DNA of 64,000 nt from assembly GCA_003342895.1 (NCBI GenBank), contig PTFA01000195.1:868001-932000 (forward strand), read 5' to 3'. Both the position numbers and the translations under genes were made by a program. Under the pieces are notes generated by a model, which was not told the origin of the DNA, searched no databases, and was given only the letters and a program-made list of their open reading frames with translations. This stretch comes from Casuarius casuarius (Eukaryota > Chordata > Aves > Casuariiformes > Casuariidae). This document shows positions 36,758 through 48,590 of the stretch, piece after piece (the stretch's first letter is position 1; every line of letters begins with the position of its first letter).

Positions 36758-39700
36758 GTGCAGCCTATGATAAATAAGGCCGGAAATACTCAGCCAGGAC
36801 AAGTTCTTACCTTAAAGCAAGCAGGAATATGTGCAAGATGGAGGGTGGAGGGAGGTTGGGAAGAGGGTTGAGGTTCGCGCCCTCGATTACTGATGCTGAT
36901 GATCCAGTGTCCCTTTCTGCTATCACAGCAAACTCTGCAACAGGGTGTCTCCTCNCGGAGAGAATAACCTCCCTCAGGTCAAGGAAATAACGGTGGAGGG
37001 AGGGTAGAGAGCGAGTGTTTCATNTGTAATCTCTAGATAGAGAAATGCNTTTCTGTTTAACGCAGAGTGAACAATTAAAGTGTTGGAGTCAGCTGGAAAG
37101 CTGCTTGCAGCGGTTGCTGGTGTCTGGCCAGTTGGTGGATTACTAATAGCCTACGCAGCGTACTGTTTACCAAGTGCAAGGCTCCCTCCCTTGCGGAGGG
37201 AGGGCCGAGGAGGGCCAGGGGACAGACCCAGCTCCCTGTACCCAAGATCTGCATAACAATTGTCCAGATATATGGAAATGCCAAAATTGCACATGCAGAT
37301 ACAATCCCTGGGAGCAGGCCTTGGGAGCACAGGAAGCCGTACGGAGCAGCCACCCTCTCCNCCCCACTGTCTGCTACACGGCAGACCTTGCCTGGTGAAT
37401 TTTAAAGCATCTGCTGCCTTTGGAGAGGGAGACGTGAGGGGATTATTTTTNCCCATTTTCCTTTGCTTTTGGTTTCTCTTGAAGGCACTGAAAAAGGTTT
37501 GCCTCGATATTCACAGTGGAGACATTCCCAGAGGATTTTCCCCATGACACATGCCAGCGTGTGAGGTGATTTTACATACCTCCCTGTTAGCACAATGCAA
37601 TGCATCTCTTTGGTGGCTGGGGCTAAATCGAGAATAAGGAACCCAGTCTTTTCCTGTGTAGTTATCAGAAAGAAAAAGATGGGTAATATACCAGTAACTG
37701 TATCTGCGGAGGCACCAAGTGATGCTTGGCCTGTTCTGCCGAGTGAGGGGTATAGAGAATGTGTANTCGTTCTAGAAATTACTGAGTTAAATTATACTGT
37801 CAGAGAGTCAAAGCAGATCATCAAAATGGTCAATTCTGACTTGTAACACAGAATGCCTGGGACCCATAGGTGTGTGGACATTAGAGATGTAAGATCACAG
37901 CATATTCTCTGTGCAGGGCTCTTAGCATCATTCTTTACCAGGTTTTCTTTGTGCGTTTTTGCATCTTTATTTTAATCTGAGGTTCAAATGATCCCTCTAT
38001 CCCTTCTCTTTTCAGTCATCAAAAAAGCTTACAATTTCTCCAGTTTAAATATGAGCCCTGCAGTTTGGTTGACTACACTGGAAATATTTGTCTATCTTTT
38101 AAGACATATGACTTTGTTTCCAGCCTCCAAGACACCCCTTCTCCCCACGACAGTAAGTGAGATTGTCATGGCCTTAAACCGTCTTGCATGTATTTCATTG
38201 CCGCTTGTATTACAGAGAGAATTACAAAGGTCTTTAGATACCTTTAGGATGAATGTCAGTGGTAATTCAGGCATGCAATTCACATAGGCTCCAAGCAGGA
38301 TATTTGGAAGTATTTAATTGTGTCTTTGGAGAGCTGTTCATTTGCATGTATCCCATCCACTCCCACCTGAAGCAGCATTTGCTAGCACTGGCCAACTTTC
38401 TTGCCCCTCTGAGTAGTGTTAGTGTGTCAAAAGTCCCAGATCACATAGCTGCTCAGATAGTTTAGGTGAATGGAAGCTACCAGGGTGATTCAACCTGGTG
38501 ATTCAACCATTTCCTGGAAACGGAAGAGTCAGTCCCTTCCCAAAGATCCTTGGGCACCGGTAGATTAAGGGCGCAGACAAGGGTTTGGCATACTGTGTTA
38601 TTGCTAGCACACTCCCTGCCACGGTCTGTGCCCACGTGTGTTAGCACTCTCTCACGGTCCCCTGGCACAGCCTGGGGGAGAGCACAGCCCAGAGGTTGTT
38701 TCAGGCAAGCCAGACTCAGCACACCTGGTTTTGGGGAGGAGAAGGTAGAGAATTTAACTATATGTGTCCAAGGCTGTTGGGCCCTCAGGGACAAAGAACA
38801 GGCCATGGCCTGGTTTAGTTTATTAACGTAGATATAAGGGAACCGAGAAAAGCGGACCTGAACACTTTCTGCTGGCTCATTTCCTCCCAAAGCCGGGGAC
38901 TGAGGTTACCAAGAGGCACACGTGTAGGCACAGCCCCANGGCAGGGAGCGTGGTGAAGTCCCAGAATGGGGCCCTTGAACTATTCATAGCTCTCAAGAAA
39001 TGAAGAGAGTACAGCTCAAGCCAGACAGCTTTTGGCCTACACCAAAGCCTGTTTCAGAGGATCTGGGGGAAAAGAAATTGACTTTTAATGCACCTTGGAA
39101 GAGCAGTGGGAAGCTGGAAGCCTCCTTTGTGCCTCTGCACAGAGAAGAGCAAGGGAGAGGCTTATTGAATGCTTGGATTTCTGCTTTTGAAGGGTGTCTC
39201 CATAACTCATCTCATCTTCCCTGAGCAACTCTGTCACTATATACATGCAGATACAAGCCTGTTTATCCACTACATGCCCTTCTCTCCTTCTTTCTGGGGC
39301 AAACATATGTGCGTTTACGTGCTCTGCTTTCCCGCATCCTCCTCACAGCCCCTGCCCTCCCTCACACCCACACACTATAAAAATCTGCCTCAGATCCAGT
39401 TAGTAAAAGGTGACTTTTTCCTGCCATCTGGGTGTTCAGTGGCACAGATTCTCTTGGCCTGCCTACACACACTTGCGGGTGCGTTACCCCCTCCTCCCTT
39501 CCCTTCCTCCTTCTCTCCCCCCTCCCATGAGCTGGCAGCAAAAACAAAAGGGAAATCTTCAAAACCACAATGTCAGNTGCCTGTGTCAGTGTGGGTTGAG
39601 AGGACGGATCACAGCGCACTCATCTCCCAGTAGGCAAAGGGGACTGTATTTCAATAAATTTACATACTACAGAAGAGTGTGTAAGAGATTGCTTTGGGGA

Positions 39701-40879
39701 GCTCTCTGCTGAGCTGCTTTGGGGACGCCGAGCCCTTGACTTGTTCAGGAATGGTTTGATGCCACCTGCTCTAACACACTCGTGTTCTCCATACCCTTTT
39801 CATTTCGATACCTGTGTCCGTTATTTGTTTCATGGCATGGTTTTGTTTTCTCCCGCTTTGAAGGAAAGGTGGCTGATCTAGAAATGTTGGCTGTGGTTTA
39901 CTCAAAGAGAAGCGCAACGCTAGCTTTCCTCTGCATAGCTCCAAAACATACTTTGCTCCCGACCTGTTTGGGCCTCACTTGGAAACGATGATCTGTGTTG
40001 AGTGCATCTCTCAACCTCCGGGCCTTTCTTTAATCTTCTGCTTCTCTTCTGATTAAATCCAGTGGAAATATTCTAACTTAGAAAAACAATCCATGGAAAA
40101 TACAGGGTTTTACTGAAAACAGCATTTATGTGTTCATTTAACTTCTCATGAACATTATATATAATTTTTTCTGTGAAAAGATGAAACACTTTTTGCAACT
40201 GTTTTTTCATTACAGATTGCATCCTTTTTTCAGAAGAGAAGTAGAAATTTTCTTTAGCCTTTTTTACATTTAAACATTTCTGAATTGGGTATTCCCACAG
40301 AACANGAGGGNNTTTTTTTGGTGTTTGGGTTTTTTTGACTTTTTTTTNNAATTTTTGGCTGTGAGAGAAGGGGCAGCTGTAGAAATGGCAGAATTTCCTG
40401 TGTTTCCATTTTCTGAATGCTTGTACTCCTCTTGAAAGGTTGCTTCCACTAGGAGCTTATCTGGACTGATCATTGGCCTAAATCCCAGCCCTGAGCAGTG
40501 CAAAGAAGAGGGGCTGCCTACCAGATGGCTGCTTGCTATTGCTTTTTGGAGGGGGTCATTGTGGTTCCCAGAGCTATCGCAGTTAACACCTTTAGGTAGC
40601 TCAGAAATGACCATGACTATACAGTCTGCTGAAGGGTAAGTCACCTTTTGGTATAAGACAGTCCTCCTCTGGGTTGTTACGCNCTCAAATTGATGTCATG
40701 GAAAAACCATCCTGGCATACTTTTTAAGCAGACGAAGAGAACTTTTTTTTCCCGGCAACTGTCTTGGAATTTAGCGTTGGGAGAAGAAGGTCGGTTTGAG
40801 GAACATAAGGAGAGAGGAGCTAGTCAACATTTCATACGCCCGCTGTCGACATGAAAGAAGTGGCTTCAAACTCCCTCTT
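36758..40879. other. intergenic, low-quality consensus
   Basis: No supportable gene. Most of the window's ambiguous bases fall in 35,471-40,683. A C/T-rich tract lies at about 39,487-39,528 and T-rich low complexity with N bases at about 40,305-40,350. A 13-base unit is repeated twice at 38,484-38,508. The 154-codon open frame 39,169-39,633 crosses the C/T tract and an N and is not convincing. Confidence 0.5.
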
Positions 40880-40965
40880 ATTCATGAGCTTCCTGTGTGA
40901 CAAGTCAATTAGCCTCTCGGTGGCTCGGTTCCCAGTCTATAATATGAGGATATAGCACACGTAAC
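40880..40965 (+). mobile_element. tRNA-derived SINE body fragment
   Basis: 'tcctgtgtgacaagtcaatt' then 'agcctctcggtggctcggtt' then 'cccagtctataatatgagga' follows the SINE body 'gtgtgaccttgggcaagtcacttaacctctctgtgcctcagtttccccatctgtaaaatgggga'. The head is not visible. Confidence 0.55.
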
Positions 40966-41284
40966 AGAGCAGTGAAACGAAAGCGCACGAACGCTTGTGA
41001 GACATACGGCTGCTGTGGGAAAAGGGGCTGCATGCATTGCTGAAATGGGGCAAATTTGGGGTGAAAAAGAACTACGCAAAACCCACCAGCAGACAGAAGT
41101 AGTGACCTGCTGCTTTGGTGTTTCTGTAGCTCTGAGAAATGCGTCGCACACACAATCCATGAGAGGCCAAGGCCCAGAGCAGGAGGCTCTGAACCGGGTC
41201 ATTTTAACACTTCCTGACAGAGGAACATTCATTTAACGCAGAGAGGGAACAGCCGAGCAGCTGCATTCAGAAAGAAACACTGTA

Positions 41285-41425
41285 ATCTATTACGGGGCCT
41301 GGGCCACCATTGATCAATATGGCAAAGTCAATAATAGCTTTTGATTCCAGCATATTAAGCTGACTGTCAGATTCATGTTTATTGGAAGTTTTTACAAATA
41401 AGTCAAGCATATGACTTGAAGGAAA
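41285..41425. promoter_or_regulatory. candidate conserved non-coding element
   Basis: Unique 140-bp block with a perfect palindrome 'attgatcaat' at 41,309-41,318 (two ONECUT-like halves), an HNF4-like 'ggcaaagtcaat' at 41,321-41,332, then 'ataatagcttttgattcc' and 'cagcatattaagctgactg'. No repeat similarity and no open frame. Confidence 0.35.
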
Positions 41426-44400
41426 GTGAATATGGAGTCAAAACTCCAGGTGGAAGGCTGATTCTTTTTCCTAGGCTTCTGTTTAAAGAGCAGCCCAGTT
41501 TTTTAAGAAGGGGGGGGAAAAGGACATTCTATCTACATGCTGAACAAAATCCATGAAAATTTCATTTTTAAGTTAAGGAGGATGGAAAGAGGACTATCTG
41601 AGAGTTAAATTCATAATTAACAGATGTCTCGTAATATATTTGATTTTTTTCCTTGAAATTTCCATTTCTTTAAATCACCTGATTCTATTACAGTATCAAA
41701 CTACTTGAAAAGGAAAAGTTACAGAATCAAAAATATTAGAGGTATTCCACATAACTTTGAAGGAATCTCATAATTTTTATGTGAATTTTTTCTAAATTTT
41801 CAGAAAACATGAGACCAGTTATATAAAAAAAATCTGAATAAAAATATTAAAACATGTTGTAAAATAAGTAACTTAAAATCCTTTTTAGATCCACATTGTG
41901 ATTTTCTAGCTGTTAGGGTTAAAGCAATGGACTTAGAAAATTTATATTGAAAGAAAAATAATACTAAGATGCTAAATATATAAATACTTCAGGTATTACA
42001 GATACTATACTGATGGGGAGAAGTGGAAGTACCAAGATAGAAATACAGGACTGCTTAAATTTAATCTTCTCTGTCTTTTTGAATCAAGCACATCCCAAAA
42101 TACTTTCCAGAGCTAAGAAGCAAGACAGGTACAGAGCCAGTGAATTAAAGAGAAAGGGGAATTAAAGCATGTAAGGAAAGGGAAAAAAAAGTGTAATAGA
42201 AACTAATTGGGGTAGACGAGAAAAAACAGGAGGTTTTGCCTGACATCAGGAAACACAGACTATAGAGAGAAGGTCTGAACATAGTAGTGGCAAGATTGTT
42301 TTGGAAATACACACAAAAGGCCTGTCCTGGATGAAACTGGAGTGAACTGAGGCAAGTAAGGTTTGTGTGACTGGCTGGGAAATGCATATAGCAGCATTTT
42401 GATTTTAGTTTGGATTTTTTTAATAATGAACAAAGCTCAGCATAATAAAATCTCCCCATTAAAGGAGAAATGGCTCTTGAATGAACAAAGAGGTTAGCAG
42501 ACCTGTTGGAGAATTGGTGAGGCTGTGCATCATTGTGCTAAAGTTCAGCCCCAAAGGAATATATGAGAGTTACTTGTGTCCTTATCTGAGTCTCCTCTGA
42601 GATGTTAGTACATCTGATGCATTTTAAAATTTGATGGATTTTTTTGTGGGCCTTATCTTCTTTGTTCCGCTGGCGCTTTGCCCTTCTGCTTTCCTTTCAT
42701 CGTTGCTTAGGATCAGTTTTGTATAATATTACTAGGACAGAGTGTGTAGGCCACCTTGCTAGGTGATGACCTAGCAAGAGTGGTACAAGGACAATTACAT
42801 GGACAAGAGTCTTTCAAGAGATGCAGAATGAACAGGTTTATCATAATTTATGAACACGCACAGAGCCTTGAAACCTCACTGCTCCAGTGTTTTATCCATA
42901 CTTTCAGCTTGTAATCCACTAGATTCAGTCATTTTGATATGATCTGATGGGAATGGAGCTTGAATGACATCCCACAAAATACCCAAAGAAACCAAGATAC
43001 ACTCTCCCTTTGTGCTAAATAGGGTATTAGTCAAGGCTCTTTTGCTGTACAAAGAGTAGTATTTTCAAGCTGTCCACTCTTCATTCATTCTTATGACAGA
43101 GATTGGTTTTCATCAACATAGACTAGCAGTGGCTGAAATCTGAGGCTTTTCTGATGAATTTGGCAACTTTTTATATACAAAGTTTCTGAAAGCTTCAGAA
43201 ATGAAAACCTGGGAAGTTTCTGAACTGCTGACTGCAGACAGGAGAGTANAACCAGAAGAAAGATCACTGTATAATTGCCATGATTTTTATATACTTTCCC
43301 CAAATATCTGTTACAGGTCACTGTTAGAAACAGGTTACTTTGCTGCAGACTTTTAATCTGACCTAGATGACAGTTTTTACATTCTGATTAACAGCATTAA
43401 TCCAGCATCACCCACACAACTCCCATACACTCCCTTACCCGTTCTTCAGTTCTTACTAGCAAGAAGCCCAAGGTTGGGGGCNCTGCAAAGAAAATTCTTT
43501 CACTTGCAGTAGCTCTCCAAAGTAGTATCCTTAAATCCAACCCAGTCTACCAGATTTATCNTTCATCCTCCTTTAAGCCTAAGCCCTATCTACTCTCATT
43601 CACTTGCTCCAATCCAGAGATTTTTGCTAAAGGGATAGCTGGTTGAAACCCAAGTGATGGACAAGATGGTGGTCAATCCATCAACAGAGCAGTACACAGA
43701 GGCTGGTACAGCATTGCAGCACATACTGTTTTCAGTCTCATGTTGTCATCATAGCAATCTTTACCAAAGCATAATTTCTTTTCCTTTAAGGCAAACAGAG
43801 AAATATGTTATTTTTCAGGCTGCCAAACACATGTACTGAAGACAGGGAAGAGAACACATTCATAACCTTGCAATACTTACCAGGGTACAACAAATATTTT
43901 CATACTGGAAGAGGGGAAGAGTTTGTATCTAAAGCCTATTGCTGAATCTAGAGCAGGATGTTTTCAAGCACATACCTTGTAGGTATTAAACTATATTCTG
44001 TAAAATCAGTGAGGCAATGGGGTTTAGTACACTTTTGTCTTTTGTGATTCAAACCAAAACTAGTATCAACATTTGAAGTACACATATGAACTTGAAGCCA
44101 AATCTTTCCTGTTTCAGTCTTCCAAAATGATGAACAGAAATAGTCGAGGTGCTAAACCACACTGTAAAACAAGATCTGGTCTTTTAAAATGTGTTTTAGT
44201 TCCAATACTTTTTTAACTTAATATGGAGAGGAAAAGAAGGAACATAAGTTTTTAAATAGTTTTGTTGATGCTGTTGGTAAGTTTGACTGGCATATGCTCA
44301 CATGCCCTTTCTTTTTTTCCTCTGACTTCTATGCTCTTCTACATGGAGAATGGCTTTTTAGAGCATTTTGGTTGTCTTTAGCATGAAACAGTCTCTGTTT

Positions 44401-45101
44401 AAGGTCCCCAACTATCAGCCTCTGGGCAAGAATGAGAGAGAGAGTCCTTCTTTGTGGTAACTAACACTCTATATAATGAGCCCCTTGCAAATTCTCCTTG
44501 CATACTTACTGACACCCCCGCAGTTACTTAAATGGGCATTATTGGTCACTGGGTCCCAAGGTTATCCAACAGAATGGGGTTGTTAAAAATAGGAATGAGG
44601 GTTCAAGGCATAGGGTCAAGAGAGATTAATTGAAAAATCTTCCGCAGGCCTGACATCATCTGTGCAATGGCAGTGCCCAGACACCTCCAGCTGCTGTTGG
44701 GTTCCCTGCGAATGTAAATGAATGGCTTCCTTTGTGGCAGCAGGGTGGTTTCCAGGCTGGATTGTTGATTTTCTTTCTCTTCTGCTCCTTTTTTTCCTTC
44801 TCCCCCCCACCCAAGTCCATCTTCTTAAGAAATCATTCTCTAAGTGTCCATTAGTCTTCCTTTCTGTGTTGTCCCCTACTGCCACCTTTGAACTTGTTGG
44901 CCAGTTTCAATTAAATATTAAGTTCTGACTAGCTTTGTGAAACTAGGCACCGGAGTAGAGGAAATGGAGTTTAACTACTCTACTGTGTAAAAAGGATCCC
45001 TTAGTAGACAGTGGAAAATGCACACNGTTGCTCACCCTTGAAACAAAAATTCACAAGAAATCAAATTGCATTACTTCCCTTGTACACAGAATTACTTTTT
45101 C
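41426..45101. other. AT-rich intergenic, no gene seen
   Basis: No supportable gene. 41,540-42,020 is especially AT-rich. A perfect hairpin at 42,755-42,778 is listed separately. Scattered ambiguous bases at about 43,250, 43,482, 43,561 and 45,026. Confidence 0.55.
42755..42778. repeat. perfect 10-bp inverted repeat, 4-base loop
   Basis: Arms 'cttgctaggt' and 'acctagcaag' around 'gatg'. A perfect short hairpin; no transposon or RNA gene is recognisable around it. Confidence 0.9.
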
Positions 45102-45127
45102 GTGTGTGTGTGTTTGTGTGTGTGTGT
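45102..45127 (+). repeat. (GT)n microsatellite, one interruption
   Basis: Alternating GT run broken once by an extra T. Possible Z-DNA former, otherwise an ordinary dinucleotide repeat. Confidence 0.95.
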
Positions 45128-45799
45128 TATCCTACAGAGAAAATAAAGGTTGTTGCCTTAAAGAGTCCATAAATCTACCCCTTGTTTCGTCAGCACCCAT
45201 CTTATTCCTATTCTATCTCAGCTCTAGCAAATTATGGCAAAAAATGGGCTCTCAGGGGAGTCTCCATAGATCAGTAAGGGTCCCACATGTTGGGAACTAA
45301 CCATCAGCTGAAGTGTGGAAACATGACCAAACTGTAGAGGTTTTCAGGAGTGTCTCTTCCACAGAGAGGCACGACTTAAGATTCTTTGCTGAACGTGTAT
45401 AATGAATACACATCTGACCTAATTGCCTAGACTTCATACACAAGTCAGTGGAGAGAAACAGGCAATTCCAGAGAGTGAGTCTCCTGACATCTACATTTGG
45501 ATGAAATGGATCATGCTCTAGAATTGACTATTTCTTGTTGTAGGCTGTGAAGGTGACCTAGATAACTATCTCAGATGTAAATGCCAATACTGTAGATGAC
45601 TAAATTCATACTGATGAATCTACTCCCAGAGTTCTGATGAAGATATGCCAGTACTGAATTGCTCGTGGGTATTTATGCTTTAGAAGTGCCTGAGATCAGG
45701 GACTCTCCTATTAGGAGAAAAACCCATCCCAAAATTGTTCTTGTCTGAAGAAAAGAGAAACAAAGAACATGTTCTTTCAACAAATGTGGCTTAAATTGT
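45128..45799. other. intergenic, nothing recognised
   Basis: No gene, repeat or notable motif arrangement recognised. Confidence 0.55.
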
Positions 45800-45895
45800 C
45801 CTGTCCAATGTCACTTAGAGAAACTGGGGCAGAACTGGTAACTAGACCCAAGTCTCCTGAATCTTACTTTAGTGCTTTAGCCTCACAATCAGCTG
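45800..45895 (-). mobile_element. tRNA-derived SINE fragment, antisense
   Basis: 'aatgtcacttagagaaact' then 'ggggcagaactggtaactag' then 'acccaagtctcctgaatc' and 'agtgctttagcctcac' is the reverse complement of the tRNA-like head ('gggaactgaacccaggtctcctgagtcc...agtgctctaaccac'). Confidence 0.57.
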
Positions 45896-46183
45896 CTTTC
45901 TAGAGTTTGGGACATGTCATTTTAAGAGTTGTGCAAATATAGTTGGGAGCTAGGATCATTCAAATTCGAGGTTACAGAGTCAGACAGATTTTAGACCGTG
46001 ATGGTTTTAAGAGGTGCTGAATTCATTCTCTTGTCTCTTCAGAGGAGGGCTTTTACAGGGCCGAACTCGCGTAACATCACACTGAATTTGAAGCTCCTGT
46101 CTAANTAGGTTACAGAGCTGAATCCTGTAGTCCCAGCTTCTAGCAGTCACCTCCTCTTGCCCTGATCTGCTGTGGAAGATCAC

Positions 46184-46228
46184 ACTCTCTCTCTCTTTTT
46201 CTTTTTTTTCCTTTAAAGAAAAAAAATA
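46184..46228 (+). repeat. CT/T-rich tract followed by an A-run
   Basis: (CT)n passes into T-rich sequence, 'cctttaaag' and then an A8 run. Low complexity. Confidence 0.85.
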
Positions 46229-46229
46229 T

Positions 46230-46480
46230 TATTAAGCTTTGAGGGCCTAAAATGTTGCTGCCTGCACATCGCTAAAAATAATATAAATCAGTGCCGAGGG
46301 ACCACTTGTATTTTGGCTGCATGAGGAAGTTTAGCAGCAAAAGAAAAAGGGGAAAACTCATCAGCACATAGATCTCAAAAACTAGGATGCTGTGTCTGCA
46401 GCCTCTCAGAAAGTTCAGAATCCCATTAAAAAGTTTATTTTTTATTTTCTTTCTTTGCCTTTTTCTCTCTGGTAAATTAC
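46230..46480. promoter_or_regulatory. candidate conserved non-coding element with MEF2-like site
   Basis: 'ctaaaaataa' at 46,272-46,281 fits the MEF2 consensus apart from the variable last base, in a unique AT-rich block with 'aatataaatcag' and 'cccattaaaaag'. No coding potential. Function is inferred. Confidence 0.28.
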
Positions 46481-47279
46481 TCTGCCTTAACACAGCTCAT
46501 TCATACTTTTCACTAGGCTTGTAATATAGCAAATGGGACCATTATTCTGAATGTTTCTCTAGAAGCAGGTATAAGGTAACTCTAGGAACAGAGACCTAGG
46601 ATTTTAATTCTTTGCACCCTTGTTCTCACCAGTCATAGCTTATAATTTCAGCATATAGAAGGCAGTGGCACATGAACCAGCAAGAGGTGTGCGGGGTGCT
46701 AAGCTGTGGGAATCGGCATCTAATGAGGAATACCAAAGAGGCAGTACAGGGAAAGGCCCAAGTGGCGGAAAAGCAGAAGGAAAGTCAGCATCATCAGGAC
46801 ATGAAGAGGTAAATAGAGGTCCATTAGTTTCAGACTTGACCTCTTCAACNCTCTGCAGTTTATCCATAGCCAATGGGACCGCTGAAATTCACCTGGAAGA
46901 ACTGAAAGGCTCTTCTAGGCATTTTCTTTTTAGTATCATTTGTAAACACACATTTTAAAATTTCACGCGACTAATGATTTTCTTGATGAGATGCTTGCTG
47001 AGGCAGTAGAGGATATTTAAAGAGTTTGAAATATTCCTCTGTCAAACTCCATCATCCTCCTCAGATGAAATTATTGGCATTCAGGGCAAAATCCAACCCT
47101 CTACACTTCCATGGTCAGGGTTTATCAGAGCCAGCTGTTGAACCAAGTCATCATAACTGCCATGCCAACTAAATCAACAAAAGAAAACATTTAGCTTGTA
47201 CACATTCATCTAGCCACCAAAGCACAGAAGATGCTCTCTCACACGCAAGCTGGAGATGCAGAGGCAGTGATATTGATAA
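46481..47279. other. intergenic, nothing recognised
   Basis: No gene or repeat recognised. One ambiguous base near 46,850. Confidence 0.55.
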
Positions 47280-47380
47280 GCTAAACAATTCCCCAAGGTC
47301 AGACAGCCAAAAAGTGGAAGGAGCAAGAACAATACCCAAGTTCTTCTCACTCCCCACCCTCTGTCTTATTGACAAAAAAA
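47280..47380 (-). mobile_element. tRNA-derived SINE fragment, antisense
   Basis: 'ttccccaaggtcagacagcc' then 'aaaaagtggaaggagcaaga' and 'acaatacccaagttcttctc' matches the reverse of the SINE body and head ('ttgcccaaggtcacacagcgagtcagtggcagagccaggaatagaacccaggagtcctgac'). Confidence 0.58.
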
Positions 47381-48439
47381 GACTTATTGACTTGATTTAG
47401 AGAGCAAAGCCCCTTGGAGAGGTTCTTAGGGCTGTCTTAAGAAGGAAACCACACTTTCTGAATATCTTTCTCATGGCTCCTTGAACATCCCCCCTTCATC
47501 TTGTTTTTATTCAAACACACAGACTGTAAATCTGTTTAAGTAACATGATAATGACTGACAGAATGGTTATGATGTCACTAAAATGAGCTATATATAACCA
47601 GCCTAGTGTATTAGTGGGAACATACAAGACAGGNAGATGGGAGAAAAGAGAAGGAGAAAAAGTGCTTGAAGTTAAATACAGATGTTTATTAGCTACCTGC
47701 TCAAAAGCACTACTTGAAAGATAGCTGATCAGTTCCCTTGCAGTTCTGCTGCCCCTCCACCTTCTGTTGCTGATGTAAGAGAAGTTTAATTTTGATAGCA
47801 GAAGTATTTCCCCCCGCTTTTGGTTTACACTAGAGACCTACACTGTCTGATCTGTTTCACTGACATAGCACAATGGAGATACTGCTAAGAGATATTAAAC
47901 TCGGGTATTATCAGCTCAGTAGCGTAATATTATTTCCATCTCATCCTCAATAGATTGTCCCTGTAGTGACATGCTGCCAAAGTGAAATGAATGAATGAAC
48001 CTGGAGAGGTTCACTGCATGCTGAGCACAGGAAATGAAATAAATAAAGGAGAGAGAGAGACAATGTCAAGTGGGAACAGGGACATGGGATTTGGGTAGGT
48101 TGCCTTCTCTCTTCTACTGGAGATTGACGTGGTGACTGCATGAGATGGGGTTTGCGGCTGGGGTTGCAGGGCATGAGTTAAATTTGCCCCACATGGTGGG
48201 GAGGTCCTGTACTATGGGTGAATTAATGACAGAAAAGTGATGGCCCTGTTCTTGCTGTAATCCATCACTTGAAAGTATGCTGATTTAGTTGGTAGGGCAA
48301 CAAAACAAAATCCTAGACACAACCCCCAAACAGCTGCAGGATTATACCATTGTATTTCAAATACCAAGTCAACTAAATTTAAAGGGTGGGGTATTATGTA
48401 AAGTACTAAGCTGATACTTATGAGATAAAGGTTGTTTAT
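47381..48439. other. intergenic, nothing recognised
   Basis: No gene or repeat recognised beyond a short GA run near 48,050. One ambiguous base at 47,634. Confidence 0.55.
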
Positions 48440-48590
48440 GCTACAGCTTTTCTTTGTTCCTTGAACAACTCACTTAACCCATTTTCTCTCCATTAGCTAT
48501 CTGCCAGTTGGAGATAAAATATCCCAGCTGCTTCACTGGTGAGGCTGTGAAATTTCTTAATGTTTGCCAGGGTCTTAAAAACGTGGTGGA
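48440..48590 (+). mobile_element. tRNA-derived SINE (MIR-like) body
   Basis: 'ttccttgaacaactcactta' then 'acccattttctctccattag' then 'agttggagataaaatatccc', 'cactggtgaggctgtgaaat' and 'ttcttaatgtttgcc' tracks the old SINE body through its 3' part ('gtcacttaacctctctgtgcctcagtt...aaaatggggataat...ctcacaggggtgttgtgaggataaa...taatgtttgtaaagtgc'). One of the clearer copies. Confidence 0.62.

Noticed and set aside
38477..38890. 137-codon minus-strand open frame
   Set aside because: No protein family, signal sequence or splice context; an opposite-strand frame of similar quality overlaps it.
39169..39633. 154-codon open frame
   Set aside because: It crosses a C/T-rich low-complexity tract and an N, shows no family motif and has other open frames overlapping it. 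Judged chance.
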